A stretch of DNA of 64,000 bases from Dactylosporangium sp. AC04546 (GCF_022095675.1 NZ_JAHYSG010000059.1:12600-76599); one strand, 5' to 3'. Positions 19,641-29,586 are shown, counted from the first letter of the stretch. Translations and numbers: made by a program. The notes: generated by a model from the sequence alone, not told the origin.

Positions 19641-20435
19641 ATGACTTCGCCGCACCCCCAGACGCCACACCGGGTGGTCGCCCTGGACCTGCGTGGCCGG
19701 ACCGCCCTGGTGACCGGGGCCGGCAGCGGCATCGGGCGCGCCGTGGCCGTGCGGCTGGCCGCGGCCGGCGCGCGGGTCGTCGTGGTGGACCGCGACGCCG
19801 AGCCGGTGAAGCTCCTCGCGGAGGAGACCGGTGCGGTGCCGGTCGTGGCGGACCTGTCCGACCCGGACGCCGCCGAGCAGGCGCTCGCCGGCCATCTCGA
19901 CGCCGACGTCCTGGTGAACAACGCCGGCCTGCAGCACGTGTCGCCGCTGGAGGAGTTCCCGCCGGAGCGCTTCGCGTACATCCAGACGGTGATGGTGGAG
20001 GCGCCGTTCCGCCTGGTCCGCCGGGTGCTGCCGCACATGTACCGGCGCGGCTGGGGCCGGGTCGTGAACATCTCGTCGGTGCACGGGCTGCGCTCCTCGC
20101 CGTTCAAGGCCGCCTACGTGACCGCCAAGCACGCCCTGGAGGGGCTGTCGAAGACGGTCGCCCTGGAGGGCGCGCCGCACGGCGTGACGTCGAACTGCAT
20201 CAACCCGGCCTACGTCCGCACGCCGCTGGTCGAGGGCCAGATCGCCGCGCAGGCGGCCACGCACGGCATCCCCGAGTCCGAGGTCGTCGAGAAGATCATG
20301 CTCACCAGCGCGGCCATCAAGCGGCTGATCGAGCCGGGCGAGGTGGCCGAGCTCGTCGCCTACCTCTGCACGGACGTCGCGAGCTTCATCAGCGGTACCT
20401 CGGTCTCGATCGACGGCGGCTGGACCGCGCACTGA
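19641..20435 (+). CDS. 3-hydroxybutyrate dehydrogenase (SDR family)
   Basis: 264 residues. Short-chain dehydrogenase with TGAGSGIG (25-32) for NAD binding, NNAG at 93-96, catalytic Ser in NISSVHG (145-146) and YVTAK (Tyr159, Lys163). The [15 protein letters not shown] segment and [13 protein letters not shown] are typical of bacterial D-3-hydroxybutyrate dehydrogenase, which interconverts 3-hydroxybutyrate and acetoacetate. The SDR family is certain, the substrate likely. It is divergent from ruvC and followed 12 bases later by a PucR-type regulator that probably shares its transcript. Confidence 0.85.
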   Translation: MTSPHPQTPHRVVALDLRGRTALVTGAGSGIGRAVAVRLAAAGARVVVVDRDAEPVKLLAEETGAVPVVADLSDPDAAEQALAGHLDADVLVNNAGLQHVSPLEEFPPERFAYIQTVMVEAPFRLVRRVLPHMYRRGWGRVVNISSVHGLRSSPFKAAYVTAKHALEGLSKTVALEGAPHGVTSNCINPAYVRTPLVEGQIAAQAATHGIPESEVVEKIMLTSAAIKRLIEPGEVAELVAYLCTDVASFISGTSVSIDGGWTAH

Positions 20436-20447
20436 GATGATGGGTGG

Positions 20448-22346
20448 GTGACGACGATGCTGGAGTTCCTCGAGCTGCTGGCGCGCGAGGCCGCGCCGGT
20501 GGAGTTCGAGGGCCCGCTCGTCGCCGCCCGCACCGCCGGCCTCCCGCCCGCCCACGTCGCCGAGCTGGAGGAGGCGAAGGTCGTCGCCCTGCGCGTGCGG
20601 GCGCTGCTGGAGCGCCGCCGCCGCCGCGAGGAGGAGCTCTCCGGCCTGTTCGACACCGCCAGCGACCTCGCCGGCCTGCGCGACCTCGACGCCGTCCTCG
20701 CCGCCATCGTGCACCGGGCCCGCACGCTGCTCGGCGCCGACGTGGCGTACATGACGCTCAACGACGAGGAGCGCGGCGACACCTACATGCGGGTCACCGA
20801 CGGCTCCATCTCGGCCCACTTCCAGGCGCTGCGGCTGCCGATGGGCGCCGGGCTCGGCGGCCTCGTCGCGCAGACCGGCAGCCCGTATGTCACGGCCGAC
20901 TACCCGCGCGACGCCCGCTTCCGGCACACCGGCGACATCGACGCCGGGGTCGGCGAGGAGGGCCTGGTGGCGATCCTCGGGGTGCCGCTGCGGCTCGGCT
21001 CGCGGATCATCGGCGTGCTGTACGCGGCGAACCGCTCGGCCCGGCCGTTCGCCCGCGAGGAGGTGTCGCTGCTGGTGTCCCTGGCCGCGCACGCGGCGGT
21101 CGCGATCGACACCGCGCGCCTGCTCGGCGAGACCCGGGCCGCCCTGGAGGAGCTCTCCGCCGCCAACGGCATGGTCCGCGCGCACAGCGACTCGGTGGAG
21201 CGGGCCGCCGCCGCCCACGACCGGATGACCGCCCTGGTGCTGCGCGGCGCGGGGGTGGAGGACGTCGCCGCGGTCGTCACCGAGGTGCTCGGCGGCGCGC
21301 TGCTCGTCCTGGACGCCGAGGGCCGCCGCCTGGCGCTCGTCGGCGACCTGGAGCAGCCCGACGCGAGCGCGATCGCCGAGGCCCTGGCCGCGTCGCGGAC
21401 CGAGGGGCGCAGCGTGCGCCGGGGCCCGCTCTGGGTGGCCGCGGTCGTCGCCGGCGCCGAGAACCTGGGCACGCTCGTGCTGCGCCCGGACCGCCCGCTC
21501 GTCGACGCCGACCAGCGCATCCTGGAGCGCGCGGCGGTCGTCACCGCGCTGCTGCAGCTGTTCCAGCGCACCGTCGCCGAGGCCGAGGGCCGGGTGCGCG
21601 GCGAGCTGCTCGACGACGTCATCACCCGCCCGGTCCGCGACGCCGACGCGCTGCGCACCCGGGCCAAGCGCCTCGGCGTCGACCTCGACGCCCCCAACGT
21701 GGTCATCGCGATCGGGGAGGACGCCCTCGCCGCCGGCTCGGCCCGCCAGCGCGCGGTCTCCTGGGCCCAGACCTACGCCCGGACCCGGTCCGGGCTGGCC
21801 GCCGCCCGCGACGGGCACGTGGTGCTGCTGCTGCCCGGCGAGGCGGCCGGCACCGCCGCGCGGGCCGTCGCCCGCGACCTCGGCAAGCTCCTCGGCCGCC
21901 CGGTCACGGCCGGCGCCGGCGGCCCGGCGACCGGCCCCGCGGCGATCGCCGGGGCCTACCGCGACGCCGACCGCTGTGTCATCGCCCTGACCGCCCTGGG
22001 CCGCAGCGGCACCGGGGCCAGCACGGCCGAGCTGGGCTTCGTCGGCCTGCTGCTCGGCTCGGCCCCCGACGGCCGCGACCGGGACGTCCAGTCGTTCCTC
22101 GACGCCACCATCGGCCCGGTCGTCGACTACGACGTCCGGCGGGGCACGGCGCTGGTGAAGACCCTGGAGGCGTACTTCGGGGTCGGCGGCTCGCTGGCCC
22201 GCGCGGCCGAGCTGCTGCACGTCCACGTCAACACGGTCACGCAGCGGCTGGAGCGCATCGGGCAGCTGCTGGGCGCCGACTGGCAGAAGCCGGAGCGCGC
22301 GCTGGAGGTCCAGCTCGCACTCCGGCTCCACAAGCTCCGCGACTGA
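20448..22346 (+). CDS. GAF-domain transcriptional regulator with PucR-type C-terminal HTH
   Basis: 632 residues. A coiled, Arg-rich segment (about 40-65) leads into a GAF sensor domain (about 65-225), a middle GGDEF-like CdaR region, and a C-terminal PucR/CdaR helix-turn-helix ([36 protein letters not shown]). Proteins of this build are activators that respond to a small metabolite. GTG start is 12 bases after the dehydrogenase stop, so it is likely the local regulator of that gene. The ribosome-binding site is weak. The effector is unknown. Confidence 0.85.
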   Translation: MTTMLEFLELLAREAAPVEFEGPLVAARTAGLPPAHVAELEEAKVVALRVRALLERRRRREEELSGLFDTASDLAGLRDLDAVLAAIVHRARTLLGADVAYMTLNDEERGDTYMRVTDGSISAHFQALRLPMGAGLGGLVAQTGSPYVTADYPRDARFRHTGDIDAGVGEEGLVAILGVPLRLGSRIIGVLYAANRSARPFAREEVSLLVSLAAHAAVAIDTARLLGETRAALEELSAANGMVRAHSDSVERAAAAHDRMTALVLRGAGVEDVAAVVTEVLGGALLVLDAEGRRLALVGDLEQPDASAIAEALAASRTEGRSVRRGPLWVAAVVAGAENLGTLVLRPDRPLVDADQRILERAAVVTALLQLFQRTVAEAEGRVRGELLDDVITRPVRDADALRTRAKRLGVDLDAPNVVIAIGEDALAAGSARQRAVSWAQTYARTRSGLAAARDGHVVLLLPGEAAGTAARAVARDLGKLLGRPVTAGAGGPATGPAAIAGAYRDADRCVIALTALGRSGTGASTAELGFVGLLLGSAPDGRDRDVQSFLDATIGPVVDYDVRRGTALVKTLEAYFGVGGSLARAAELLHVHVNTVTQRLERIGQLLGADWQKPERALEVQLALRLHKLRD

Positions 22347-22362
22347 GCGGGCGATCAGCGGC

Positions 22363-23007
22363 TCAGGCCGCGATCCCGCGCATCACGGCGTCCACGAGCT
22401 TCTCGGCGAAGCCCTCGGACGGCACGTTGGGGTTCCACTTCAGCATGTTCTGCGCGATGTTCGGCCCCGACAGCATCAGCAGCGTCAGCTCGACGTCGAG
22501 GTCGGCCCGCAGCTCGCCGGTCTCGACGCCGCGCAGCAGCACCTGCCGCATGACGTTGCGGCGGGGCTCGATCGCCGCCTGGTAGACCCGGTGCATCTCG
22601 GCGCTCTTCACGAGCTCCGGCAGCAGGCAGGCGGTCACCCGCCCGTACTGCTCCATGCGTTTGTTCTTCATGACCTGCAGCAGCATGACCAGGTCGTCGC
22701 GGACCGACTCGCCGCGGGGCTCCGGCAGCGGACCCTTCATCATCGTCACCGCGTCGATGAAGAGCGCTTCCTTGTTGGGCCAGCGCCGGTAGACCGTCGC
22801 CTTGCCCACCCCCGCCTTGGCCGCGATCGCCTCGATCGAGATCGCGTCGGCGCTCTGGCCGGCGCTGAGCAGGTCGTAGACCGCCTCGACGATGGCCTCG
22901 TCGACCCGGGCGCTGCGGGGCCGGCCGGGACCTTTGCGGTCCTGGTCGGCCACCGCGTCCGCCGCGTGTGGCCGCGAATCCACGCTTGCCGTCGTCATGG
23001 TTTCCAT
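22363..23007 (-). CDS. TetR-family transcriptional repressor
   Basis: 214 residues. The N-terminal HTH is [27 protein letters not shown] (about residues 58-84); the C-terminal ligand-binding part resembles the TetR_C_11-like group. Two in-frame ATGs (residues 1 and 4) are possible. It lies 38 bases downstream of the drug exporter gene on the same strand, so the exporter and its regulator form one operon. The palindromic pair upstream of the exporter is the likely operator. Confidence 0.9.
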   Translation of the reverse strand: METMTTASVDSRPHAADAVADQDRKGPGRPRSARVDEAIVEAVYDLLSAGQSADAISIEAIAAKAGVGKATVYRRWPNKEALFIDAVTMMKGPLPEPRGESVRDDLVMLLQVMKNKRMEQYGRVTACLLPELVKSAEMHRVYQAAIEPRRNVMRQVLLRGVETGELRADLDVELTLLMLSGPNIAQNMLKWNPNVPSEGFAEKLVDAVMRGIAA

Positions 23008-23045
23008 TGTTACCGAGTTTTCACACGAGATCTACTGACGGTCCG

Positions 23046-24641
23046 TCACGCGTCCACCAGTTCGATGCCCTGTTCCTCGGCCATGCTCTCGGCCGTGGAC
23101 GGGGCGGGAGCGTTGGCGGGGCGCTTGCCCGGCAGCCAGATCAGGGCGACCACGGCGCCGAGGACGGCGAAGACCGCGGACCCGACCGAGGCGTAGTGCA
23201 TGGCGCTCATGAAGGCGTCGTTCGCCTGGCCGATCAGCGCCCCGCCGGCCGGTCCGGCCTGCTCCGCCACGCCGTACGCACCGGAGATCGACTCACGCGC
23301 GACGTGCTGCGCGGCGGCCGGCAGGCCGTCGGCGGCCGAGTCCATGCCGTCGCGGTAGTAGGAGCTGATGACGGCGCCGAGCGCGGCCACGCCGAGGGCG
23401 CCGCCGACCTGCCGGATGGTGTTGCTGACGGCCGAGCCGACGCCGGCCTTCTCGCGGGGCAGCGCCGACATGATCGCCTCCGTCGCGGGCGGCATCACGT
23501 TGGCCATGCCGACGCCCATGACGAAGAACAGCGCGCCCACGACCCAGATCGGCGTGTCGACCTGGATGAAGATCCAGCCGGCCAGGCCGGCCGCGACGAG
23601 CAGCAGGCCCACGGTGCTGACCGCCTTGGGGCCGAACCGCTTGACCATCGCCGCGCTGCGCGGGGCGAAGACCATCTGACCGACCGCGAACGGCACGAAC
23701 AGGGCGCCGGAGGCGAGCGGACCGTAGCCACGCACCAACTGCAGGTAGAAGGCGCTGAAGAACATGGCGCCCATGGCGGCGAAGAAGACCAGGCCGATCA
23801 TGCCGGTCGAGGCCGAGAACTGGCGGTTGGCGAAGAGCCGCACGTCCAGCGACGGGAACTCGATGCGCCGCTCCCAGGCCACGAACCCGGCCAGGACCAC
23901 GACCGAGGCGACGAGCGTGCCCCACGCCTTCGGCTCGCCGAAGCCGTCCTCGCCGCCCGCGATCACGCCGTACGTGAGCAGGGTCAGTCCGACGATGGAC
24001 AGCAGCACGCCGACGATGTCGATGCGGCCCGGCCGCGGGTCGCGCGACTCGGGGATGAGCGTCAGCACCAGCGCGACGCCCGCGACGACGATCGGGACGT
24101 TGATGAGGAAGACCGAGCCCCACCAGAAGTGCTCCAGGAGCAGGCCGCCGACGATCGGGCCGATGGCCACGCCGAGGCCGACGGCGCCGGCCCACACGCC
24201 GATGGCGCGGCCGCGCTCACGCGGGTCGAAGACGTTGGCGATGATCGACAGGGTGGCCGGCATGACGGCGGCGGCGCCGAGGCCCATGAGCGCGCGGGCG
24301 CCGATGAGCTGGTCCGGCGTGTCGGCGTAGGCCGAGACGAGCGACGCGATACCGAACAGCGTGAGGCCGACGACCAGCGTGATCCGCCGGCCGAGCCGGT
24401 CGGCCAGGATGCCGGCGGTGAACAGCAGGCCGGCGAAGACGAGGGTGTAGGAGTTGATCGCCCACTCGAGCTCGCTCTGCGTGGCGCCGAGGCCGTGCTT
24501 CGGGTCGGCGATCGTGCGCATCGCGACGTTGAGCACGGTGTTGTCGAGCACGACGACGAGCAGGCTGATGACGAGCACGCCGAGGATGGCCCAGCGGCGG
24601 GGATGTCCGGTGTTGGGTGGTGCTTGGGTTTCTGCGTCCAC
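23046..24641 (-). CDS. DHA2-family (EmrB/QacA) multidrug efflux MFS transporter
   Basis: 531 residues, about 14 hydrophobic segments, normal for DHA2. The first helix contains VVVLDNTVLNVAM (motif D1-like), motif A is ADRLGRRITLV and motif C lies in AIGPIVGGLLLEHFWW. It exports drugs or other small hydrophobic compounds using the proton gradient; the substrate is unknown. GTG start with GGGGGAG nearby. Controlled most likely by the TetR gene downstream through the operators at 24678-24746. Confidence 0.92.
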   Translation of the reverse strand: MDAETQAPPNTGHPRRWAILGVLVISLLVVVLDNTVLNVAMRTIADPKHGLGATQSELEWAINSYTLVFAGLLFTAGILADRLGRRITLVVGLTLFGIASLVSAYADTPDQLIGARALMGLGAAAVMPATLSIIANVFDPRERGRAIGVWAGAVGLGVAIGPIVGGLLLEHFWWGSVFLINVPIVVAGVALVLTLIPESRDPRPGRIDIVGVLLSIVGLTLLTYGVIAGGEDGFGEPKAWGTLVASVVVLAGFVAWERRIEFPSLDVRLFANRQFSASTGMIGLVFFAAMGAMFFSAFYLQLVRGYGPLASGALFVPFAVGQMVFAPRSAAMVKRFGPKAVSTVGLLLVAAGLAGWIFIQVDTPIWVVGALFFVMGVGMANVMPPATEAIMSALPREKAGVGSAVSNTIRQVGGALGVAALGAVISSYYRDGMDSAADGLPAAAQHVARESISGAYGVAEQAGPAGGALIGQANDAFMSAMHYASVGSAVFAVLGAVVALIWLPGKRPANAPAPSTAESMAEEQGIELVDA

Positions 24642-24677
24642 GGTGGTGCTCCCCCTGAGTACGGAACGCCTAGATAC

Positions 24678-24746
24678 GATACGGAACAGTTCCGTATCAC
24701 GGAGAACCGTAGACCTCCGAGATGCGATACGGAACCGTCTCGTATC
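24678..24746 (-). promoter_or_regulatory. Pair of palindromic TetR-type operators
   Basis: At 24678-24698 GATACGGAAC and GTTCCGTATC flank a single central base, a perfect 21-base palindrome. At 24726-24746 a weaker copy reads GATACGGAA-CCG-TCTCGTATC. Centres are 48 bases apart, upstream of the exporter start (24641). This is the layout expected for an autoregulated TetR repressor. Confidence 0.85.
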
Positions 24747-24761
24747 ATATTGTGCGCGCCG

Positions 24762-25718
24762 TCACAGCCGCCTGCGCAGCAGTTGCGCCACCGTCCCCCA
24801 GATTCCCCTCCGGAACAGCAGCACCACCACGACGAAGATCCCGCCGGTGACCAGCCCGATGAGCGTGAACCCGGCCTGCGACAGCTGGTCCTCCAGGTTC
24901 ACCACGAGCGCGGCCCCGACGACCCCGCCCCACAGCGTGCCGATGCCGCCGAGCACGACGAGCACCACGCCCTTGCCCGACGTCGTCCAGTGCACGACGT
25001 CGAGCGACACGAAGCCGTGCGCGACCGCGAACAGCCCGCCGCCGAGCCCGGCGACGAACGCCGAGAGCACGAACGCGACCAGCTTGTAGCGGTGGGCCGG
25101 GTAGCCCAGCGCGCGGGCCCGGGCCGGGTTGTCCCGCACCGCGGTGAGCACCCGCCCGAACGGCGAGTGCACGACCCGCCAGGCGAGCAGCAGGCCGAGC
25201 GCCGCGATCGGCAGGGCCGCGTAGTAGAAGTAGTACGGGTCGGACAGGTCCAGCCCGAACAGCTCCCGGGGCACGCTCTGCAGGCCGTTCTCCCCGCCGG
25301 TGACCGCCGACCACTCGTTGGCCACGAAGTACACCATCTGCGCGAAGGCGAGGGTGACCATCGCGAAGTAGATCCCCGTGCGCCGCACGGCGAGGTAGCC
25401 GATCGGCACGGCGAGGGCGGCCGCGGCGAGGGCCCCGCCGAGCACCGCGACGGGGAAGGGCGTGCCGAGGCGGGCGGCGATGATCCCGGCGGTGTACGCC
25501 GAGGTACCCCAGAACGCCGCATGGCCGAACGACAGCAGCCCGCCGTAGCCGAGCAGCAGGTCGATCGCGACGGCGAACAGCGCCCAGCAGAGCATGTCGA
25601 CCGCGACCGCCGGGTACAGCCCGTTGGGCAGCCACAGCGCGCCGAGCACGCCGGCGGCCAGCAGTGCCCAGCCCAGCCAGCCCGGCGTGCGCACTCTCGA
25701 GAGGATCAGCGCGGTCAT
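24762..25718 (-). CDS. livM: Branched-chain amino acid-type ABC transporter permease (LivM), system 1
   Basis: 318 residues with about nine hydrophobic segments. GYGGLLSFGHAAFWG and VTGGENGL are LivM signatures, and the coupling helix region VLTAVRDNPARARALGYPAHRYK contacts the ATPases. Its ATG overlaps the stop of the LivH partner. It is the last gene of the first importer operon. The true substrate may be a branched-chain amino acid, amide or aromatic acid. Confidence 0.9.
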   Translation of the reverse strand: MTALILSRVRTPGWLGWALLAAGVLGALWLPNGLYPAVAVDMLCWALFAVAIDLLLGYGGLLSFGHAAFWGTSAYTAGIIAARLGTPFPVAVLGGALAAAALAVPIGYLAVRRTGIYFAMVTLAFAQMVYFVANEWSAVTGGENGLQSVPRELFGLDLSDPYYFYYAALPIAALGLLLAWRVVHSPFGRVLTAVRDNPARARALGYPAHRYKLVAFVLSAFVAGLGGGLFAVAHGFVSLDVVHWTTSGKGVVLVVLGGIGTLWGGVVGAALVVNLEDQLSQAGFTLIGLVTGGIFVVVVLLFRRGIWGTVAQLLRRRL

Positions 25719-26587
25719 GCGGGCGACTCCTCACGTCCGAACAGCCCGGCCGGGCGGAACAGCAGGACCAGCGCCATCACCAGGAAGATGAGGATCTGCG
25801 CGATCAGCGCCGGCGCGTACGCCTCGCTCCACGCCTGCAGCAGCCCGATGCCGAAGCCGGCGGCCACCGACCCGAAGACCGAGCCGAGCCCGCCGATGAC
25901 GACGACGGCGAAGACCCCGATGATGAGGTCGGCGCCCATGAGCGGGTGGACCGCCCGCATCGGGGCGGCGAGCACCCCGGCCAGCCCGGCGAGGGCCACG
26001 CCGAAGCCGAACACCGGTGCGATCCAGCGCCCGACGTCGATGCCGAGCGCGCCGGTGAGCTCGGGCCGCTCGGTGCCGGCCCGCACCACGAGGCCGACCC
26101 GGGTGCGGGTGAGCAGCCACCACACGGCGACACAGAGCCCTACGGCGATCCCGAAGACGAACACGCGGTACGCCGGGAAGTCGAAGATCCCGAAGTCGAC
26201 CGTCCCGCCGAGCCCGGCCGGTGCGCCGTAGGGGTTGGACTGCGTGCCGTAGCGGGACTTCACGACGTCCTGGAGGATCAGCGTCAACCCGAAGGTGAGC
26301 AGGAAGTTGTACAGCGGGTCGAGGCTCGCCAGGCGCCGGATGAGGGTGCGCTCCAGCAGCACGCCCAGCACCCCCAGCACGACCGGCACCACCGGCAGCG
26401 CCACCCAGAACGGCACGCCGAACTCGGTGAGCAGCAGGTAGGCCCCGAAGGCGCCGAGCATGTAGAAGGCGCCGTGCGCGAAGTTCACCACGCGCAGCAG
26501 GCCGAAGATGACGGCCAGGCCGAGGGCGAGCAGCGCGTAGAAGCTGCCCCCGACCAGGCCGTTGAACGTGTAGGTGACGAAGCCCAT
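25715..26587 (-). CDS. livH: Branched-chain amino acid-type ABC transporter permease (LivH), system 1
   Basis: 290 residues with about eight membrane segments. NGLVGGSFYALLALGLAVIFGLLRVVNFAHGAFYMLGAF is the LivH N-terminal signature and GIDVGRWIAPVFGFGVALAGLAG contains the coupling helix. It forms the channel with LivM. Fifteen bases separate it from the binding-protein gene upstream. Confidence 0.9.
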   Translation of the reverse strand: MGFVTYTFNGLVGGSFYALLALGLAVIFGLLRVVNFAHGAFYMLGAFGAYLLLTEFGVPFWVALPVVPVVLGVLGVLLERTLIRRLASLDPLYNFLLTFGLTLILQDVVKSRYGTQSNPYGAPAGLGGTVDFGIFDFPAYRVFVFGIAVGLCVAVWWLLTRTRVGLVVRAGTERPELTGALGIDVGRWIAPVFGFGVALAGLAGVLAAPMRAVHPLMGADLIIGVFAVVVIGGLGSVFGSVAAGFGIGLLQAWSEAYAPALIAQILIFLVMALVLLFRPAGLFGREESPA

Positions 26588-26602
26588 GGCTCGCGGGTCC
26601 CG

Positions 26603-27838
26603 CTACAGCTTGCAGTCGCTCGACGGGGCGCGGAACGCCTCCTGGGCCGGGATGGTCTTCACGATCTGCTCGTAGTCCCACGGCTCCTTGACCTCGCTGC
26701 CCGGCTTGACCTTGGCCAGGTAGGCGTCGTGCAGCACCCGGTGGTCGGCGGCCCGGAACTCGCCGTTGCGCAGGAAGAAGTCGTTGACCTTCTTGCCCTC
26801 CAGCTGCTTGACGACCGCGTCGGCGTCGTCGGTGCCGGCCGCCTGCACCGCCTCCAGGTACTGCAGCGCCGCGGAGTAGTTGGCCGCGTGGGCGAACGTC
26901 GGCCGCTGCCCGCCGGTCCGCGCGGCGAACTTGTCCGCCCAGGCCCGGTTCTCGGCGTCGAAGTTCCAGTACCACGCGTCGGTGAACGTGGTGCCCGCCA
27001 GCGCGTCCGGGGTCAGCGAGTGGATGTCGGTCAGGAACATCAGGCCGACGGCCAGGCCCACGCCCTTGTCGCGCAGCTTGAACTCGTTGTACTGCTTCAC
27101 CAGGTTGACCAGGTCGGCGCCGGCCTGCATGGTGCCGAGCACGTCCGGCTTGGGGTTCAGCGTCGGCGCCTTGAGCAGGAACGTGGAGAAGTTGTCGTTC
27201 GGGAACGGGGTCGGGTCGCTGGCGATGACCGTCCCGCCGCCCTTGGTGATGGCGGCCTTGAACGACTTCTCCATGTCCTGGCCGAAGGCGTAGTCGGGGT
27301 ACACGATGTACCAGTTCTTCGCCCCGGCCTGGGTGGCCGCGGTGCCGGTGCCGTTGGCGAGCATCGCGGTGTCGTAGGCGTAGTGGAACGTGTACTTGTT
27401 GCACGACTTGCCGGTGAGGTCGGTCGTCGCGCCGCTGATGTTGAAGTACAGCTTCTTCTGCGCCTTCGCGACGTCGGCGACCTTGAGCGCGGCCGACGAC
27501 GTCGGCACGTCGAGGATCGCGTCGACGCCCTGCCGGTCGTACATCTCGCTCGCCCGGGTGTTGGCGACGTCGGGCTTGTTCTGGTGGTCGGCCGTCTCGA
27601 CGCTGATGTTCTTGGTGATCGCCTTGTCGCCGTGCTTGGCCTGGAAGTCCTCGATGGCCATCTTCACGGCCTCGACCGAGTTCTTGCCGGAGAGCTGGGC
27701 GTAGACGCCCGACTGGTCGTTGAGCACGCCCAGCACGATCTTGTCGCCGGTGAGCTTGCTGCCCGAGTCGCCGCGGGGCCCGCCCCCGCCGCACCCGGCG
27801 AGCGTCAGGCACATCACGGCCACAACTGCTTTCCGCAT
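26603..27838 (-). CDS. Substrate-binding lipoprotein of ABC importer, system 1
   Basis: 411 residues, Leu/Ile/Val-binding-protein fold. A short signal peptide ends in the lipobox LAGC (Cys16), so it should be tethered to the outer face of the membrane. The mature start IVLGVLNDQSGVYA is typical of periplasmic-binding protein type 1 domains. ATG with AGGAG in GAAGGAGACCTCC. In this operon the binding protein follows the two ATPases and precedes the permeases. Ligand unknown; the aromatic-rich WYWNFD segment near the cleft may differ from classical LivJ. Confidence 0.88.
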   Translation of the reverse strand: MRKAVVAVMCLTLAGCGGGGPRGDSGSKLTGDKIVLGVLNDQSGVYAQLSGKNSVEAVKMAIEDFQAKHGDKAITKNISVETADHQNKPDVANTRASEMYDRQGVDAILDVPTSSAALKVADVAKAQKKLYFNISGATTDLTGKSCNKYTFHYAYDTAMLANGTGTAATQAGAKNWYIVYPDYAFGQDMEKSFKAAITKGGGTVIASDPTPFPNDNFSTFLLKAPTLNPKPDVLGTMQAGADLVNLVKQYNEFKLRDKGVGLAVGLMFLTDIHSLTPDALAGTTFTDAWYWNFDAENRAWADKFAARTGGQRPTFAHAANYSAALQYLEAVQAAGTDDADAVVKQLEGKKVNDFFLRNGEFRAADHRVLHDAYLAKVKPGSEVKEPWDYEQIVKTIPAQEAFRAPSSDCKL

Positions 27839-27849
27839 GGAGGTCTCCT

Positions 27850-28542
27850 TCAGATTCCCAGATGTGCGAGGAGTTCGGATTCGCGCTGCCGCACCTCGGC
27901 GTTGCCGAACGTCCCCGCGATCCGGCCCTCGGCGAGCAGGTAGTGGCGGTCGGCGACGGTGGTGGCGAAGCGCAGGTTCTGCTCGACGAGCAGCACGGTC
28001 ACGCCGTGCGCCTTGGCCTGGCGCAGGATGTCCCCGACCTGCGTGACGAGCAGCGGCGAGAGCCCTTCGGTCGGCTCGTCGCAGAGCAGGACGGTGGCGC
28101 CCATGCGCAGGACCCGGGCCAGGGCGAGCATCTGCTGCTCGCCGCCGGAGAGCTTGGTTGCCGGGCTCGTGCGGCGCTGGTACAGCGCGGGAAAGGCCTC
28201 GTGGATGCGCTCCAGCGGCCAGGGGTCCGGCCCGACGACCGGTGGCAGGGCGAGGTGCTCGGCCACGGTGAGCGTCGCGTAGGCGCCCCGGTCGTCGGGC
28301 ACCCACCCGAGGCCCCGCCGGGCCCGCTGGTGGGGCCTGGCCTTGCCGAGGTCGGTGCCGGCCAGCACGATGCTCCCGGACTGTCCACCGTGGAGCCCCA
28401 TGACGCAGCGCAGGAGCGTGGTCTTGCCTGCGCCGTTGCGCCCGCACAGGGTGACCACCTCGCCGGCCTCGGCGTGCAGGCCGACCTCGCGCAGCACCTG
28501 CGCCTCGCCGTACCAGGCGGACAGCCCGTCAATGCGCAGCAT
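27850..28542 (-). CDS. livF: ABC transporter ATP-binding protein (LivF type), system 1
   Basis: 230 residues from ATG 28542, which has GGGGAG five bases upstream; a GTG two codons earlier is possible. Walker A GRNGAGKTT, Q-loop in the GWVPDDRGAYATLTV stretch, signature LSGGEQQ and Walker B TVLLCDEPTEG are all present. It overlaps the end of livG by 14 bases. It energises import with LivG. Confidence 0.92.
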   Translation of the reverse strand: MLRIDGLSAWYGEAQVLREVGLHAEAGEVVTLCGRNGAGKTTLLRCVMGLHGGQSGSIVLAGTDLGKARPHQRARRGLGWVPDDRGAYATLTVAEHLALPPVVGPDPWPLERIHEAFPALYQRRTSPATKLSGGEQQMLALARVLRMGATVLLCDEPTEGLSPLLVTQVGDILRQAKAHGVTVLLVEQNLRFATTVADRHYLLAEGRIAGTFGNAEVRQRESELLAHLGI

Positions 28543-29287
28543 CGGCACTCCCCAGGTAGGCCTCGACGACCCGGTCGTCGGCGCGGACCTCGTCGTACGG
28601 GCCCTCGGCGAGCACCCGGCCCGCCTGCAGGACGGTGACCTTGTCGGCCAGCCGCCCGACGACGCTCATGTTGTGCTCGACCAGCACCACGGTCCGCCCG
28701 GCGCGGACGGCGCCGATCAGCTCGACGGTGCGGTCGACGTCCTCCAGGCCCATCCCCGCGGTCGGCTCGTCGAGCAGCAGCACCTTGGGGTCGAGCGCGA
28801 GCGCGATGGCGAGCTCCAGCGCGCGCTTGCGCCCGTAGGCGAGGCTGCCGGCGAGCTGGTCGCCCGCGCCGGCCAGGCCGACGTCGGCGAGCAGCGCCTC
28901 GGCGCGGTCCTGGAAGCGGTGCAGGACCCTGGCGGAGCGCCAGAACTGCCAGCCGAGCGAGGTGCCGCCCTGCAGCGCCAGCTCGACGTGGGCCCGGACG
29001 GTCTGCTGCGGGAACAGGCTGGTGATCTGGAACGACCGGGCCACGCCGCGGCGGGCGACGCGCTCGGGCGGCAGACCGGTGATGTCGGCGCCGTCGAGCA
29101 GGATCCGCCCGGCGGTCGGCGTGAGAAATCCGGTGAGCAGGTTGAACAGTGTGGTCTTGCCGGCGCCGTTGGGCCCGACGAGCGCGTGCACGCTGCCGGC
29201 GGCGACGTCGAGGTTCACCCCGTCGACGGCCCGGAAGCCGCGGAAGTCGCGGGTCAGGCCGGTGGCGACGAGCGCGGATCCCTCCAT
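28529..29287 (-). CDS. livG: ABC transporter ATP-binding protein (LivG type), system 1
   Basis: 252 residues from ATG 29287; in-frame starts up to 29329 exist but lack a clear ribosome-binding site. Walker A GPNGAGKTT, RSFQITSLF Q-loop, and Walker B KVLLLDEPTAGMG are present. The signature motif is altered to LAYGRKRALE in place of LSYGEQR or LSGGQ, which is within the LivG range. First gene of importer operon 1. Confidence 0.9.
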   Translation of the reverse strand: MEGSALVATGLTRDFRGFRAVDGVNLDVAAGSVHALVGPNGAGKTTLFNLLTGFLTPTAGRILLDGADITGLPPERVARRGVARSFQITSLFPQQTVRAHVELALQGGTSLGWQFWRSARVLHRFQDRAEALLADVGLAGAGDQLAGSLAYGRKRALELAIALALDPKVLLLDEPTAGMGLEDVDRTVELIGAVRAGRTVVLVEHNMSVVGRLADKVTVLQAGRVLAEGPYDEVRADDRVVEAYLGSADAAH

Positions 29288-29442
29288 GGTGGACACACCC
29301 CGATTCGGCGGTGAGGTGACGGCGGCCACATCCCGGCCGCGTTCCGCCGAACGCTATTGACACCGCTATCCGGGAGCCATGGAGGCTATCGATACATTCG
29401 CCGCTTTGAGAGTGTGGCCGGCGGCCACGTCGAGTGCTTACA

Positions 29443-29493
29443 GACGTTGGTCGATCTACCCACGTCAGCGCGACGGGTAGATCGACCAACGTC
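29443..29493. repeat. Hairpin 1: 19-bp perfect inverted repeat
   Basis: GACGTTGGTCGATCTACCC (29443-29461) and GGGTAGATCGACCAACGTC (29475-29493) pair without mismatch over a 13-base loop. It lies between the end of importer operon 2 and the start of operon 1 and could end the former. No T-run follows. Confidence 0.9.
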
Positions 29494-29528
29494 AGCAAGC
29501 ACAGCGGTCGGCGCCGTCCCGCGCGAAC

Positions 29529-29586
29529 ACGTTGGTCGATCTACCCCCGCTCAACGAGCCCCACATGAGGGTAGATCGACCAACGT
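29529..29586. repeat. Hairpin 2: second copy of the same inverted repeat
   Basis: ACGTTGGTCGATCTACCC (29529-29546) and GGGTAGATCGACCAACGT (29569-29586) repeat 18 of the 19 stem bases of hairpin 1 with an unrelated 22-base loop. Stem identity with loop divergence means the stem sequence is what is kept. It begins 19 bases beyond the livM stop of system 2. Confidence 0.9.

Noticed and set aside
18987..22331. A long minus-strand open frame that ends as RuvC
   Set aside because: It lies antisense to the dehydrogenase and the PucR-type regulator, whose domains are clear. Only the last 170 codons are RuvC, with their own start and ribosome-binding site.
24650..24760. Attachment site of a mobile element
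   Set aside because: The repeats are better explained as TetR operators upstream of an exporter with an adjacent tetR gene, and no integrase is near.
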